From: Peronospora farinosa
Taxonomy: Eukaryota > Oomycota > Peronosporomycetes > Peronosporales > Peronosporaceae
Direction of reading: 5' to 3'
DNA length: 64,000 bases
Assembly: GCA_947646735.1 (NCBI GenBank)
Contig: CANTFK010000962.1
Coordinates: forward strand, 62,001 to 126,000
Positions 42,406 to 53,364 of the stretch are shown here, piece after piece (position 1 is the stretch's first letter; every line of letters starts with the position of its first letter). Below the pieces are notes generated by a model, which saw only the letters and a program-made list of their open reading frames with translations, had not been told where the DNA came from and searched no databases. Made by a program: the position numbers and the translations under genes.

Positions 42406-42862
42406 ATGTTGTGTACAATACGATATGAGTTAGCATCCAATTTGACTTTAACAGAGCCTAGAAGTGGTAGGAATGATGATCTGCAGATTCGTGTAAAAAA
42501 ACTGAGGTGAAGGCGCATTTTTGACGACGAAGTGACAGCAGTAGACAGATGAAGCTGCTTTACCATTTAGTGACTTTCTTTCGCTTCGAAGTTGACGTCT
42601 TGGCCATCAAAGGTGCTTGACAAAAGCTGAAGACGATATTGATTGGAAGCAGAGTCGAAGCTTGGCAGAGAAGCTCGCATTGGAGACGGTTGTGCAGCAT
42701 AAGCAATTTGCTGTGCAGCTAAAGCATAACAGTGAAATGACATGTGTAAAGCTGCACGCGTACTATGCACGCTTGTTGAATGACAAATCAAGATCGCGTG
42801 ATTCGTTGAAGAAAACGCAGACTAAAAACTTAACCTTTCAAAGAGATATGATAAATAACTAG
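42406..42862 (+). CDS. Small coiled-coil protein divergent from eEFSec (116 aa)
   Basis: Exon 42406..42506 ends DDLQIRVKKLR at GTGAAG. Exon 42613..42862 follows a pyrimidine tract and AAAG, and joins in phase to a helical, charged region (TKAEDDIDWKQSRSLAEKLA; VVQHKQFAVQLKHNSEM; LNDKSRSRDSLKKTQ). The ATG lies 137 bp from the eEFSec ATG on the opposite strand. Exon 2 is kept in the duplicated copy (60560..60315), but exon 1 there has TGA at codon 6. Family unknown; the exon 2 evidence is stronger than exon 1. Confidence 0.45.
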
Positions 42863-42943
42863 TGTCACGTTGAGATCATCATCTGAGACTGCTCTACAGA
42901 TCGAGCGAATTGGCTTGAAAGTTACCGCGGAGAAACACAAAAA

Positions 42944-43297
42944 ATGACTTCGCCACTGGGAGCCTTAGAAATGATTGCTGGAATACGCGCGTGGCGTCTA
43001 AACGTATTGGGTGTTGACAGCAGAAGTTATGCCAATACGAAAACCGTTCGTGCTGCTGCTCAGCGTGAAGTTGTAAGGAGTCTGATAGAGGAATGAATGG
43101 CGTTGGCTGTTGCGTTGAGAGCCTTACAGGCGCCCGTGCCACACGATCGATCTGCACGAATTGATAACTTGAAATCAGCACTACGCAGAAGAGAAGGAGA
43201 AAATCGGTGCTTGTTTGCTGTAGCGGTTGAGCAAGAGGCAGTGGTTGCTAGCGCAAGGCTGTGGCTGTCACCACCGAGCAATAGGATCATTGCCTAA
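42944..43297 (+). CDS. Possible two-exon ORF (98 aa) downstream, unrecognised
   Basis: From ATG 42944 (MTSPLGALEMIAGIRAWRLN) the frame meets TGA at 43094. A 57-nt stretch, 43073..43129, starting GTAAGG and ending TTACAG, removes that stop and keeps phase. The next exon reads APVPHDRSARIDNLKSALRR and ends LWLSPPSNRIIA. It may be the 3' part of the upstream coiled-coil gene through another intron. The duplicate at about 60240-59878 has a frame disruption in the first exon. Confidence 0.35.
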
Positions 43298-43299
43298 GC

Positions 43300-45480
43300 A
43301 GAAAGTAAAAAGGTGGCACAACCGGTTTTAGATGAAGTACGTATCACTAAATGGTAGCAGCACAACATGAAAGAGGCACTCGACTTCCGTTAGCACCGAG
43401 TATTATCGGCAGGAGAGGAGGCTTGACGGGCTACTGTCATTACTGACAGTTGGCAAGATAGGCAAGCAGGAAAGAAGGGAAGCTTGCGGTAAGTGCTGCT
43501 GTGGACGTTATGTCAGAATATATGGTGACTAGAGTACAAGATAGCTGAAAGCTGCAACGGAGGTGGCTAAGCGCGTCCTAACTCTCAAAATTCATGATGA
43601 GGATGCAGGCGACAATTGGCGGAAGTTTTGACACCTACAGAGAAGGAAAAACAAACCTGGCTGAAAGAATCATTAAGAAGCTCAGACTAAGGTCTCCTTT
43701 GACATCTTTTGCAAGGCAGCGTGATGGGCATGAAACGGTAAAGATGGAGAGGGCAAACGCCAGGACAAGAAGGACGCACTAACAAAAAGATAATGAAGAA
43801 ACGACTTATATGTGCACACATGTTGCTAATTTCCCTGGCAATATGTCAATCAATACCCAAGTTACGCCAGCTTTGTCATCTCGAATTGCTGGAACCGGCA
43901 CTTGGCGCTTGCGACGAATGCACATGCTGGGCACAGAGTAATCTAAGTGCGTGAAGTGAAATACAGCCCATTTTGGCAATATTGGCAACAGGACAGGGTC
44001 TTCATTTTGATTACGAGTGAGACATCGAAGACGTTGCATGTCAGGCTGCACTCCAAGCAACATTTTCAAACGAAAACCCTCTGCTCCTGTTATACTTATC
44101 CACCCTGTCAAACGGCTTTCTATAGTGCATTCGTCTAAGAAGCAGGTTAGTACATACTGTCTTTGTCATTTCAACAAGCGAGTGGTGTGTTCGATCCAAA
44201 ATTGAATTGAGAGGTCTTACAACTGACGAGGACGTGATCATTCCCATGCGTCTTGTACCACGGCTTTCTGCTCCGTCAACATATTGTCTGCCCTTGTCAG
44301 TCAAAATGACACACTATGTATCAGATGTGCTGAGTTCCATCTTTGTCTACCAGCTTGTCGTTTTAGCCATAACACATAACTCTTACTACGGTACTCACTC
44401 GTCAACATGTGCACTGTCAAAAATGAGATATCTGTCCATAATGACTAGTACAGCTTTGCGCGTCTTCGATTAACATGCTCGGAATAACACCATTTGGCTG
44501 AGTGCTTTAGTCTCGCGATCCGCATTTTCCAATGAGGCTTTAGCTTCTGCAGGCCGGCGTGACATGTAATTACACGCCTTTAACTTCCGTTGCCTCAGCA
44601 CCATCCCACATACAAGCTTTTTTCTGCCAAAGGTGCAAGTGCTTAGGAATCGTTCATCCCAAAGTGCGTGCTCCTTTACCTTCCATAAAGTCGCCCATAT
44701 TAAAGCCTTATCACAAAGTTGACGGAGGCGTGAATGCGGCATCTGAGTACTTATGGGCCAGAATCCACATAACGCTTCCACCAGTCTGTACTATCACATT
44801 CTTGGCTTTCTACAATACCCCCAAAAGCTTGTTCGTTTGGTGTGTTAGTCTACGTTCATCTACCTCTGCAACATGGATGTCACAACCACCTTTACAATGC
44901 AAATATATATGACTTGTTTGTGGATCCGCGGTGACGCAGAAGTTGATCAGCGGTCGATGGATAACGCTCGCTCTGATGTAGCAGCTAATCTGAGTTATGA
45001 GAAAATTTATGAAACGTTATGAATCGGTCGTTACCATATGCGGCTCGGCAATAAAGCTGCCGAGTTTGGTGAAGCAATGATGACACATCGAACGGTACTG
45101 AAGCACTGGAGATTATACTTTTGACTATATGCTGTACGCGGAAATATTTATTTAGTCACAGCAATAGGACTATGGCATGGAAAACAACTATGGAATCACC
45201 TACTTTCTTGCTCTAGAGTGAACGTGGTGGACTAGATCATGCTGTCAAAAGATGCTTGCTTTCCTTATGGCTCTGTCGATGTATTTTGAAAAAGAAGAAG
45301 ACGCTGCTAATTCAGTTTGGCCAAGTTCAAGGGGGCGCAGTAATTTGTGTCGCTAATGATTGCGACATGGCACTATCGCTGCGTAGATTGCCATGGAGAA
45401 CTAGCTCTTACAATGTTGATGGCTAGTCCGCTATATAAGAGATAGTACGCCGCCTCACATGAAAGTCGCATATGAGCAAC
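43300..45480 (-). pseudogene. Decayed ORFs, perhaps an old DNA transposon
   Basis: On the minus strand, broken protein-like patches run from about 45000 to 43800: LINFCVTADPQTSHIYLHCK, then WKVKEHALWDERFLS, KLKACNYMSRRPAEAKAS, TDKGRQYVDGAESRGTRRMG and KPFDRVDKYNRSRGFSFENV. The order loosely recalls DDE transposases of the PiggyBac/ISXO2 kind (a 'xxCDxxTGxIY' strand followed later by 'GVDxxxxxR'). Many stops and frame changes interrupt it. No terminal repeats were found, so the class is uncertain. Confidence 0.3.
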
Positions 45481-46278
45481 AAATAGCGTGGGAAGACGGT
45501 CACATCTCACAAAAAATGATCGCAGCTACGACCGTGCCGTCCTGTGGTCGTCTCAAAAGATCACTCTCCTCAAAATACAGCTCCTGGAGTACATTTTGAG
45601 CAACGCAAGACTGGACAGCAGGAGTGTCTTCATGGCAACGGAGATAACGGAAGCTCTTCAAGAATTGTAGGACACCTGGAAACACTCTCGAGCAGTTGAT
45701 CGAACCTCTGCTGTTGTCGCGCACGTGACGACGAACGGTCTCATTCTCGTTGCTACTCCTTTCTGCAGCTGTTCCGTATGGTAGCAATCGACTCTTTATT
45801 AACCTACTTACCCACTAAGCTCCATGGTTTCTTTGGCCATCGACTTCATTCAATTATTGTGGCAAAATATTTGAGATGGACAAATGTGAATAACGAAAAT
45901 GAGCATGCTTTTTTGCTTACGGAGCAGGACGCTCATCGTCTTCCGTCTTCTCAATCAGCTTACTTGCTGACAAAAGACCACGTGTCTCACCAAGGCCGAT
46001 CTGTGCTAGGGGCTGCACCAACGTTGACGGTGTCGCCGCTTGACTGGGCACAATCATCAACAGTATCATAACGAGATACATCAGCTTCAACTGGAATAAC
46101 TAATCAATGACAAGAACCATTGCGATACCTGGACTTGTGGACACGTTTGAGTTCCTTAGTCATAGGAGCGTAGAAGAGATCGGTCTCGCAGTCTGTCACG
46201 TCTTGGGACCGTATCTTACGTTTTTGACTTGGACAATTGTCCACCAACACTACAGAGATTGAAAAGATTACGATCACA

Positions 46279-47063
46279 TCAGTTAGTATCTTGCTGCTTG
46301 GTCAAATTACAGAGAATTTGAAGCAGCGTACGACGAGGAGAAGAGGCCCGTATGCTCAGCAGCTTGCTGTGTGGACTTCTTCGTGCTCGATCGGGAGTCT
46401 CATACAGCACCAAGCCTGGTCGAATGATGCTGGCTAATGACATCGTCTCTATCTGAGTACGAGTCGAAAGTCCAATAGACACACTTTGTGTTTGGTTGGT
46501 CTCTGTTCTGCTCGTCATGCTGCTGCTGGTCCGTGCGACTGAATTCGTTGCAGCTGGAGAATCTGCTGTCTTCACTTCAGCGGAAACGGGGACCACGTGA
46601 GCGCCGAGATGACCGGGGGGTGGGCATTGATACTCGACTTCCCACCACGGCACTGCGTCGCTGCCGCAGCTGGAGGTCGATGCGGGGGTTGACTCTCTCG
46701 TTACCGGTGTTCCTTTTTCAGCAGTCATACAGTCGGCATCGATTTTTAATGACAAGCGCGATTTCCCCGAGGCGAATCCTTTCCTGGATCGGTGCACGCG
46801 AGCAGCGAGACCTCGATTTGGTGAGGTGGTATGGACTGGTCCAGCAACTAGAGAAGTCGAGGAGAGCTCGTGAGTATTAGCCTTCAGTCGGTTTGATGCG
46901 ATATTCAGACCCTTGGTGTTGTACATCATGTTAATAGCTACTATGAAGTAAATGTCTATCGAATGACCGGTCGTATGCAAGATCTGGTCCAAATTGAACA
47001 GAGAACTGGCCGGTTTGGCCGTCGCGTCAAAGTGATACCAACAGTCGCGCAGTCTGAGAAGCC
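46279..47063 (-). CDS. Uncharacterised partial ORF with a possible membrane-protein start
   Basis: Minus strand, open from an acceptor-like TTTTCAG (47064-47066) to the stop near 46279. The start reads LLRLRDCWYHFDATAKPASS then LDQILHTTGHSIDIYFIVAI, which has the feel of a channel or membrane-sensor segment. It then becomes Ser/Thr/Arg-rich (VAGPVHTTSPNRG; STPASTSSCGSDAVPWWEVE). No upstream exon could be fixed. It may be the last exon of a gene or a relic. Confidence 0.3.
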
Positions 47064-47079
47064 CTGAAAATGATCAGTT

Positions 47080-48686
47080 TCGCGGCCTCACTTGAAGGTT
47101 CAATGTCTGTGTAACTTCCCTGGCTAAACTTATCCAGTGTCGCATGGGTTTCTCTCAATCCTGCACAAGTTGTTTGATTCAGAAAGTGAACAGCGTTGAT
47201 ATGTCAGGCGTGAGCAGATCAAGTGGTGCACCGAAACAAGCTGGAAGTTGCACTAAGACGTCTCCTTGTCAGCTACGAGTGTCACGAACTTGCAACTTCA
47301 TACTCACATTTGTAGAGACCACGGAATGGAACAGACCAAAGTCGGCCCACGTGTCGAGGCAATTTTGTATGTGACGCAAGCAAGTCATTCCAATCCGTGC
47401 AAACATACATTTCCTACCATTATTGCTCTTCTAAACTACGACTGCGACTTTGACTGGCCTACTTCGGTTTTGGAAGTCCAATACCAATTCCTCGATCAAT
47501 ATCTTCAAGCGGCAAGAGCCTTTCAGCAAGTCGATTATAGATTCGCGAAACATCTAGCGGCAAGAGCGCTTTGGCTAACTGCTGTTCACCTGCCCGACCA
47601 GTAAGCAATTGAGCACAAGGTTCAATTTTTGGTGCCGCTTTTGGCCTCTATTGGCGGTGACTTACTGGAAGCTATTTCACACGCGAGAAAATGGTTGGCA
47701 AGTGGGCTTGTTGAAGCAAGCATGTAATTGCATTAAAGGTGCAGGTCGTCTCTAGCTCCGCATCGTTATGCGAAAATGCTAAAGTTACTAGGCAGCTACA
47801 TGCGTTAACATCTACGTCTCAACCTGAGATATTCCTAATATTCCAGCAGTTTCGAGAAGAAAAAGTTTAATTCTGCTTCGTTCATCATTTTTAATGCTAC
47901 TAGCTTTTCTTATCGTCACCCAATACTTCATTTGGCCATGGCCTCAAACAAAACTTACAATATTGACAAAGTGTATCGTCATTTTGGATGAAGCCATCAT
48001 AGGATAAGTTTTGTCTGCGTTATGCGAGATATTTTTTTTTATGGTATTGTAGTGTGCTTTATCTGTACGCTCACTTGATGGGATGCTAGCAGAGCTATTG
48101 ACTACCCACAGTATAGAAGGTCGGCTTACAGCGAAACCACGCCATAATTCGTTCTTCATCTCTTGTTTCAGGAGCTACACAAGCTGGTTTTTAGCAGCTC
48201 TAAGACTAAGCTTTCTTTGCCTGGGGGTCAAAGTCCTAGAAGAGCAGCATCGAGATCATAATAGCATTGACAGAGCAGTTTTGAGCACAGGATGAGACCA
48301 TCCTTGCGTCCGCCGCGTTCTCCCTCTGCATCTAACTCTATATACACTTTTATCCGGGAGCAATGGCTCTATGACGGTCTTAGGTCTTTAAAAAAATGCC
48401 CAGGAACATCGACGCAAGGGTGTTCAGTAAATAAAGTGCTTGCACGCAATTACTACTAGACGAATAAAACCATTCGGTCCATGCAGTTTTGATCTCTGCA
48501 CCACAGTCTTATGCAAGGCTTTTAATGCAAAACTAGAGTTAGTCAGGTGAAATCGCACGAGTAGCTCGAAAGTTTTGAAGGCAAGCAGCTACGTTATTAA
48601 TGCTGCGAAACGACAAGTACTATTACTCGACGCACAAGATCAAGCGGTTTGCTGCATTCACATGCAGATGTACAAATGACATCTTT
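47080..48686. other. Gene-poor stretch left of the Copia element
   Basis: A plus-strand ORF at 47266..47604 (112 aa) and a minus-strand patch opposite it (EQQLAKALLPLDVSRIYN) are both mildly protein-like; neither has splice support. Otherwise only short ORFs are seen. Confidence 0.35.
48682..48686. repeat. Copia target-site duplication, left (TCTTT)
   Basis: TCTTT directly precedes the left LTR and is repeated at 53360..53364 after the right LTR, the expected 5-bp duplication made by integrase. Confidence 0.9.
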
Positions 48687-48878
48687 TGTAGAGGATCACG
48701 AATCACGTCAGTGATGTGTGTGTCGTGAAAAGGACAACTTGCATGGACAGTGTTCTTCGAATGATCTGGATTGTGTGATCAGTTTATGAAGGGTTTATAC
48801 ATTTACTTTAGTAGTAGTTTAACTCTTAATACTACTTTTCATTTGGCAGCACAGTGAAGTAGTTGAGCTATCGTTACA
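48687..48878 (+). repeat. Left LTR of the Copia element
   Basis: Starts TGTAGAGGATCACG and ends CTATCGTTACA, 192 bp, identical by eye to 53168..53359. It should carry the promoter; a TTTACTTTAGTAGTAG stretch lies mid-LTR, with no obvious TATA box. Confidence 0.95.
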
Positions 48879-48890
48879 GGTTATGAGCCC
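48879..48890 (+). promoter_or_regulatory. Primer-binding site: half-tRNA type (initiator tRNA-Met anticodon arm)
   Basis: GGTTATGAGCCC directly abuts the LTR. It is complementary to the anticodon stem-loop of eukaryotic initiator tRNA-Met (GGGCTCATAACC), not to a tRNA 3' end. Priming by an internally cut tRNA half is known for Drosophila copia. The ATG of gag-pol (48883) lies inside this site. Confidence 0.85.
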
Positions 48891-51800
48891 AAATACGTTG
48901 GCTCCTAATGACATCCTCACGGATGACAATTACTTCATGTGGGAATTTAATGCACGCATGACACTCGCGCGCAAGGATCTTTTGGATCACGTTTTGATTA
49001 AGCCAGAGCCGGCAGTGCTGCGGGAGAATCCCGGATGGAAAGTCGCCAATATGAAGGCTCTGGCTGTACTGGTGAAGCTACTCTCTCCAACCTATCAGTG
49101 CATGGTTCGGGAATGTGAGTCTGCGTTTGAAGCTTGGGAGGTTCTGAAGACGTTCTTTGCGAAGAAAAATCTTCACAACCGAGTGCAACTTCGGAAAGAA
49201 TTACATGAATTTGTGATGGAGACTGGTGCGAGTCTTATGGACCATCTACTAAAATTTGATGAGCTGTGTCTCAAGCTCGGAGCTGCTGGTGACAGCATGG
49301 ATGATGATGAAAAGCTAGTTTTGCTTTTGGGAAGTTTATCATCCGAATATGATGATATGGTGCGCATCATTGAGGCGCACAGCAACGTGACGCTGTTAGA
49401 CGCAAAAGAGATACTCCGCCGGGAGTATGACACTCTTCAGAAGCGAGACAAGAAGGAAACCGCTTTAAAGGCACACGCTCAACGTAATGAACCTCGACGC
49501 TTTCAAAGTAACCGAGGACACCGTGGACAAGAAGAAAATCGAGATCGCTACCAAACTTCGAGGAAAGGAAAAGCTCATGCGAGTTTTCAAGGCAAATGCT
49601 TTGCGTGTGGCCGGCATGGACACAAGAGATCGCAGTGTCGTAACGTGAAACCATCGAGACCTGGTGATGAATTCGTTTTTTCGGCATTCAGTGACGAACC
49701 AATTTTGAATTCAACTTGGTTGCTGGATAGTGGGGCAAGTCGTCATATGACTGATGACAAGCGTGAATTTGTGGAATACGAAGATTTAAGTACCCCAATT
49801 TACATCACTGTGGCAAATGGACATCAGTTGAAGGCGCAAGGAACAGGCAAAGCTCGATTTATACTCGAAAATGGTCGTACAGTCAAACTTACGGAGGTGT
49901 TGTATGTGCCTGGGCTAGACAAGAAACTTGTGTCTGTAGCAGCGTTGACGGCCCGAGGCGTGCTTGTTCAGTTCAAGCGTGATCAAGCAGTTTTGATAAG
50001 TGACGACGTGACTGTAGCAGTAATTAAACGAGTGGGAAAGCTGTTTGCGTGGAATGTAAAACAGCATATCACGTTAGAGGCACACAAGGCTGAGAGCAGT
50101 GGTGCGATAAATGACACTAGTGGACTGTGGCATGCTCGCCTCGGTCATGTGTCTACGAAAAAGATTATGCAAGCGATGAAGTCTTGCGATGGTATTTCGA
50201 GAGTTGTCGCATCTGATGGCGGTGTATGTGATGGATGTGCACGCGGAAAAATGACAAACAGCCCGTTCAGTCATACTTTAGGAAGTGAAGTTAAAACAAG
50301 TCGACCACTTGAGGTTGTACACACCGATCTTATGGGACCTATGAACCCGAAGTCGAAAGGTGGGGCTCTATATGTACTCACATTTATCGACGACTACAGT
50401 CGATTTGTCTACGTATATTTGCTGGCAGCAAAGTCCCAAGTTTTGGAACGATTTAAGGCATTTCGTGCTATGGTGGAGAAGCAAACGGATTGCAAGATTA
50501 AATGCATCCGTAGTGACAATGGTGGAGAGTATACGAATCATCGCTTTAACAAGTACTGTGCAGATCTAGGGATTATCCACCAGAGGAGCGTGCTGTACAA
50601 TCCTCAACAAAACGGCTTAGCAGAAAGGATGAATCGAACTCTTGTTGAGATGGCCCGATCAATGATATATCACATGGAAGTTGATCGTTCTTGGTGGGGT
50701 GAGGCGATTATGGCGGCTGCGTACACCATCAATCGAATTCCTAATACTGCGCTACCCAACGTTAGTCCATTTGAAACTCTGTATGGGTCGAAGCCAGACT
50801 TAAGTCATTTCCGTGTCTTTGGTTCGACTGGTTATCTACGAGTCGCGGATTGCAAGCGCACTAAATGGGACAGCAAGGCAAACAAGTGTATTTTTCTCGG
50901 GTATTCGGAAAATTCAAAGGCGTACCGAGTGTGGGATATTGCGAGAGGACAATTGGTTACGACTAGGTCCGTTACGCTAAACGAGAGTCCTCCTTCGCGG
51001 TACAAAGATGTTGTTGTTTTAGGTGAACTTTTAGCTCAATGCAATCATTATCATGATGATTTAGACGAAGTAAAGGTGGAAGTACCTGATTTGAACAAGA
51101 ATAACGAGGATGACGAAATGGACGTTGATGAAACTGCTGACAATGATACTAGTTGGGAAGACATGGTTGTGGATGCGTCTGGAGATCTCAATCAGTCACA
51201 AAACTTAGATGTTGTTCCGATTGAGGGGGAGCGCACAGACATACAAGTCATTGACACAAACAATTCGATGATACGTCGTACTTCACACGGATCGGTCGCT
51301 GGAAGTAGCAATAATGGTACACACATGCTCTCAGGAATACCTGATCAGTCGCGAGCTATTATAGTTTGTGAGAATTCCCGTGCCCCAGATGATCGAATGG
51401 AGATATACTCAGGGTCGAACAAAAGACCTTATAGTACATTCACGTCATCTCGTCTACTCACGAATGATGATTTTGACGATGAGAGGATTGATCTACCGCT
51501 TTTAACTGATGGATCACCTGTCGATGGCGAAAATGATGAGCCGGACCCTAAACGTCAATGTGTTGACGATTACGAAATATCGCTTTCTGCTACTGATGTA
51601 CCAATGAATTTACGAGAGGCGTTACAGTCGATGGACGCAGAAAAATGGAAGGCAGCAATTCAAGCAGAAATTAATGCTCATCTTAAGAACCGCACATGGG
51701 ATTCTGTCAATCGTCCTCCAGGTGTCAAGGTCATTGGTCACAAGTGGGTATTTGGTTACAAGTACGATGAAAACGGTCAAATTGTTCGTTACAAAGCACG

Positions 51801-53160
51801 CTTGGTTGCCCTCGGATATCTGCAAACGCATGGTTTTGATTACTTCGACACATATTCACCTGTAGCATGCTCAAACACGATTCGTGTATTTTTGTCTGTT
51901 TGTTGCATATGCAATATGTAATTCGACAATTTGACGTGGAAACGGCGTTTTTGAATGGTGATTTGGAAGAAGACGTTTACATGGAGGCACCATATGGAAT
52001 TGAAATTGCACCTGGAATGGTGTGCAAATTACGACGCAGCTTATATGGATTAAAACAAGCGGCTGCGGTTTGGCACAAGAAAATATGCTCTGTGTTTTCG
52101 GCCATGGGCTTCGAACAATGTCGAGCAGACACATGTCTTTTTGTTCGACGCAATAATGCAAAAAAATAAGTCACCCACATACATAGTCTTGTATGTGGAC
52201 GACCTCCTTATTGGATGCAAGTCAGATGCAGAGGCGGACACGATTTTTAAGGAATTGTCAGAACATTTTACTGTCAAGTCACTTGGAGCTGCGCGGTTTA
52301 TTTTGGGCATGGAAGTTAACTACTCACAAGAAAAGGGGGAGTTGGTGTTGAAACAGTCCCAATTTATTATGAAGGTGGTCTCGAAGTTTAAGCAAAATGA
52401 AGCTTATGCAGTTCGCAACCCTATCTGCGCAGGACAGGACCTAACTCCGGATGAATCACACCCAGTGGTTAAAGACATTACTTCGTATCGCAAATTGGTC
52501 GGCTCGCTGCTGTATATTGCGAATGCAACGCGACCGGACATAAGCTACGCGATGTCAGTATTATCGCAGTACTTGGACCAGCCACGACAGATGCACTGGC
52601 GAGCGGCTTTACGTGTTTTACACTATCTCATGGGAACAAAATCGCACGGAATTAAGTATAACAAATTGGACGACAAAAAGATGATGCTTTGGGCATACTG
52701 TGACGCGAATTGGGGAAATGATAAGAAAACTCGTCGATCTACGTCTGGAGTGTTGATTTTACTCGGAGGTGCAGCTGTCGTATACAAAAGCAAACGCCAA
52801 AACTCGGTGGGTTTATCCTCTGCTGAAGCGGAATATATGGCACTGGCACTAGCTACGCAAGAAGTTATGTGGATTCGTTATTTGCTGAAAGAGATGGGTG
52901 TCACATGTAAGACTGCGACTACAGTGCACATGGACAACAAGTCGGCTATAAGTATTGCGACGAATCAGGGATATACTCCAAGAGCTAAGCACATTGACCT
53001 TAGGATGCATTTTGTTCGAGACCACATTGAGCAAGGTGATATCCAGCTCAAACATGTTCCGTCAGCTATGCAACTTGCTGATTACCTGACGAAGCCGCTT
53101 GGTGCTCCACAATTGATGCGACTACGCGATGAAACTGGAATTCGCGAGAGTGCAAGTTGA
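48883..53160 (+). pseudogene. Copia gag-pol polyprotein, two frameshifts in reverse transcriptase
   Basis: Frame 1 (48883..51921) holds gag with zinc knuckle CFACGRHGHKRSQC, protease LLDSGASRHMT, the integrase HHCC finger (HARLGHVS ... CDGCARGK), the DD-E core (HTDLMGPM; RSDNGGEY; NPQQNGLAERMN) and the start of RT (WVFGYKYDENG; DYFDTYSPVA). The frame is lost near 51890-51915. The middle segment (about 51915..52165) carries FDVETAFLNG and SLYGLKQAA. A second change near an A7 run (about 52158-52165) leads to the last frame (to 53160) with YVDDLLIG, the RNase H motif SSAEAEYMALA and DNKSA. Whether the shifts are real or sequence errors in short repeats is open. Confidence 0.92.
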
Positions 53161-53167
53161 AGGGGAG
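53160..53167 (+). promoter_or_regulatory. Copia polypurine tract
   Basis: AAGGGGAG immediately before the right LTR, the usual primer for plus-strand DNA synthesis. It overlaps the last base of the pol stop codon. Confidence 0.85.
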
Positions 53168-53359
53168 TGTAGAGGATCACGAATCACGTCAGTGATGTGT
53201 GTGTCGTGAAAAGGACAACTTGCATGGACAGTGTTCTTCGAATGATCTGGATTGTGTGATCAGTTTATGAAGGGTTTATACATTTACTTTAGTAGTAGTT
53301 TAACTCTTAATACTACTTTTCATTTGGCAGCACAGTGAAGTAGTTGAGCTATCGTTACA
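53168..53359 (+). repeat. Right LTR of the Copia element
   Basis: 192 bp, identical by eye to the left LTR, and followed by the TCTTT target duplication at 53360..53364. Confidence 0.95.
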
Positions 53360-53364
53360 TCTTT

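Larger units (their letters stand above)
42290..43515. repeat. Segmental duplication block B, copy 1 (eEFSec promoter and neighbour)
   Basis: Together with the first part of eEFSec (from about 42080), this interval recurs in inverted orientation at about 59680-61085. It carries the divergent small coiled-coil gene, the ORF at 42944-43297, and the flank ending near CGGTAAGTGCTGCTGTGGA. Confidence 0.9.
48687..53359 (+). mobile_element. Full-length, recently inserted Ty1/Copia LTR retrotransposon (4,673 bp)
   Basis: Two 192-bp LTRs that I read as identical (TG...CA ends) flank a gag-pol region in Copia order: gag, protease, integrase, reverse transcriptase, RNase H. A 5-bp target duplication (TCTTT), a primer-binding site next to the left LTR and a polypurine tract before the right LTR are all present. 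Identical LTRs mean insertion was recent on an evolutionary scale. The pol frame is nevertheless broken twice. Confidence 0.97.

Noticed and set aside
43094..43096. In-frame TGA near eEFSec read as a selenocysteine codon
   Set aside because: A 57-nt GTAAGG...TTACAG intron removes it, the context has no Cys or redox motif, and no SECIS-like structure was seen.
51890..52170. Copia frame changes as a programmed gag-pol frameshift
   Set aside because: They lie inside the RT domain, not at a gag/pol border, and there are two of them; Copia elements normally have one frame.
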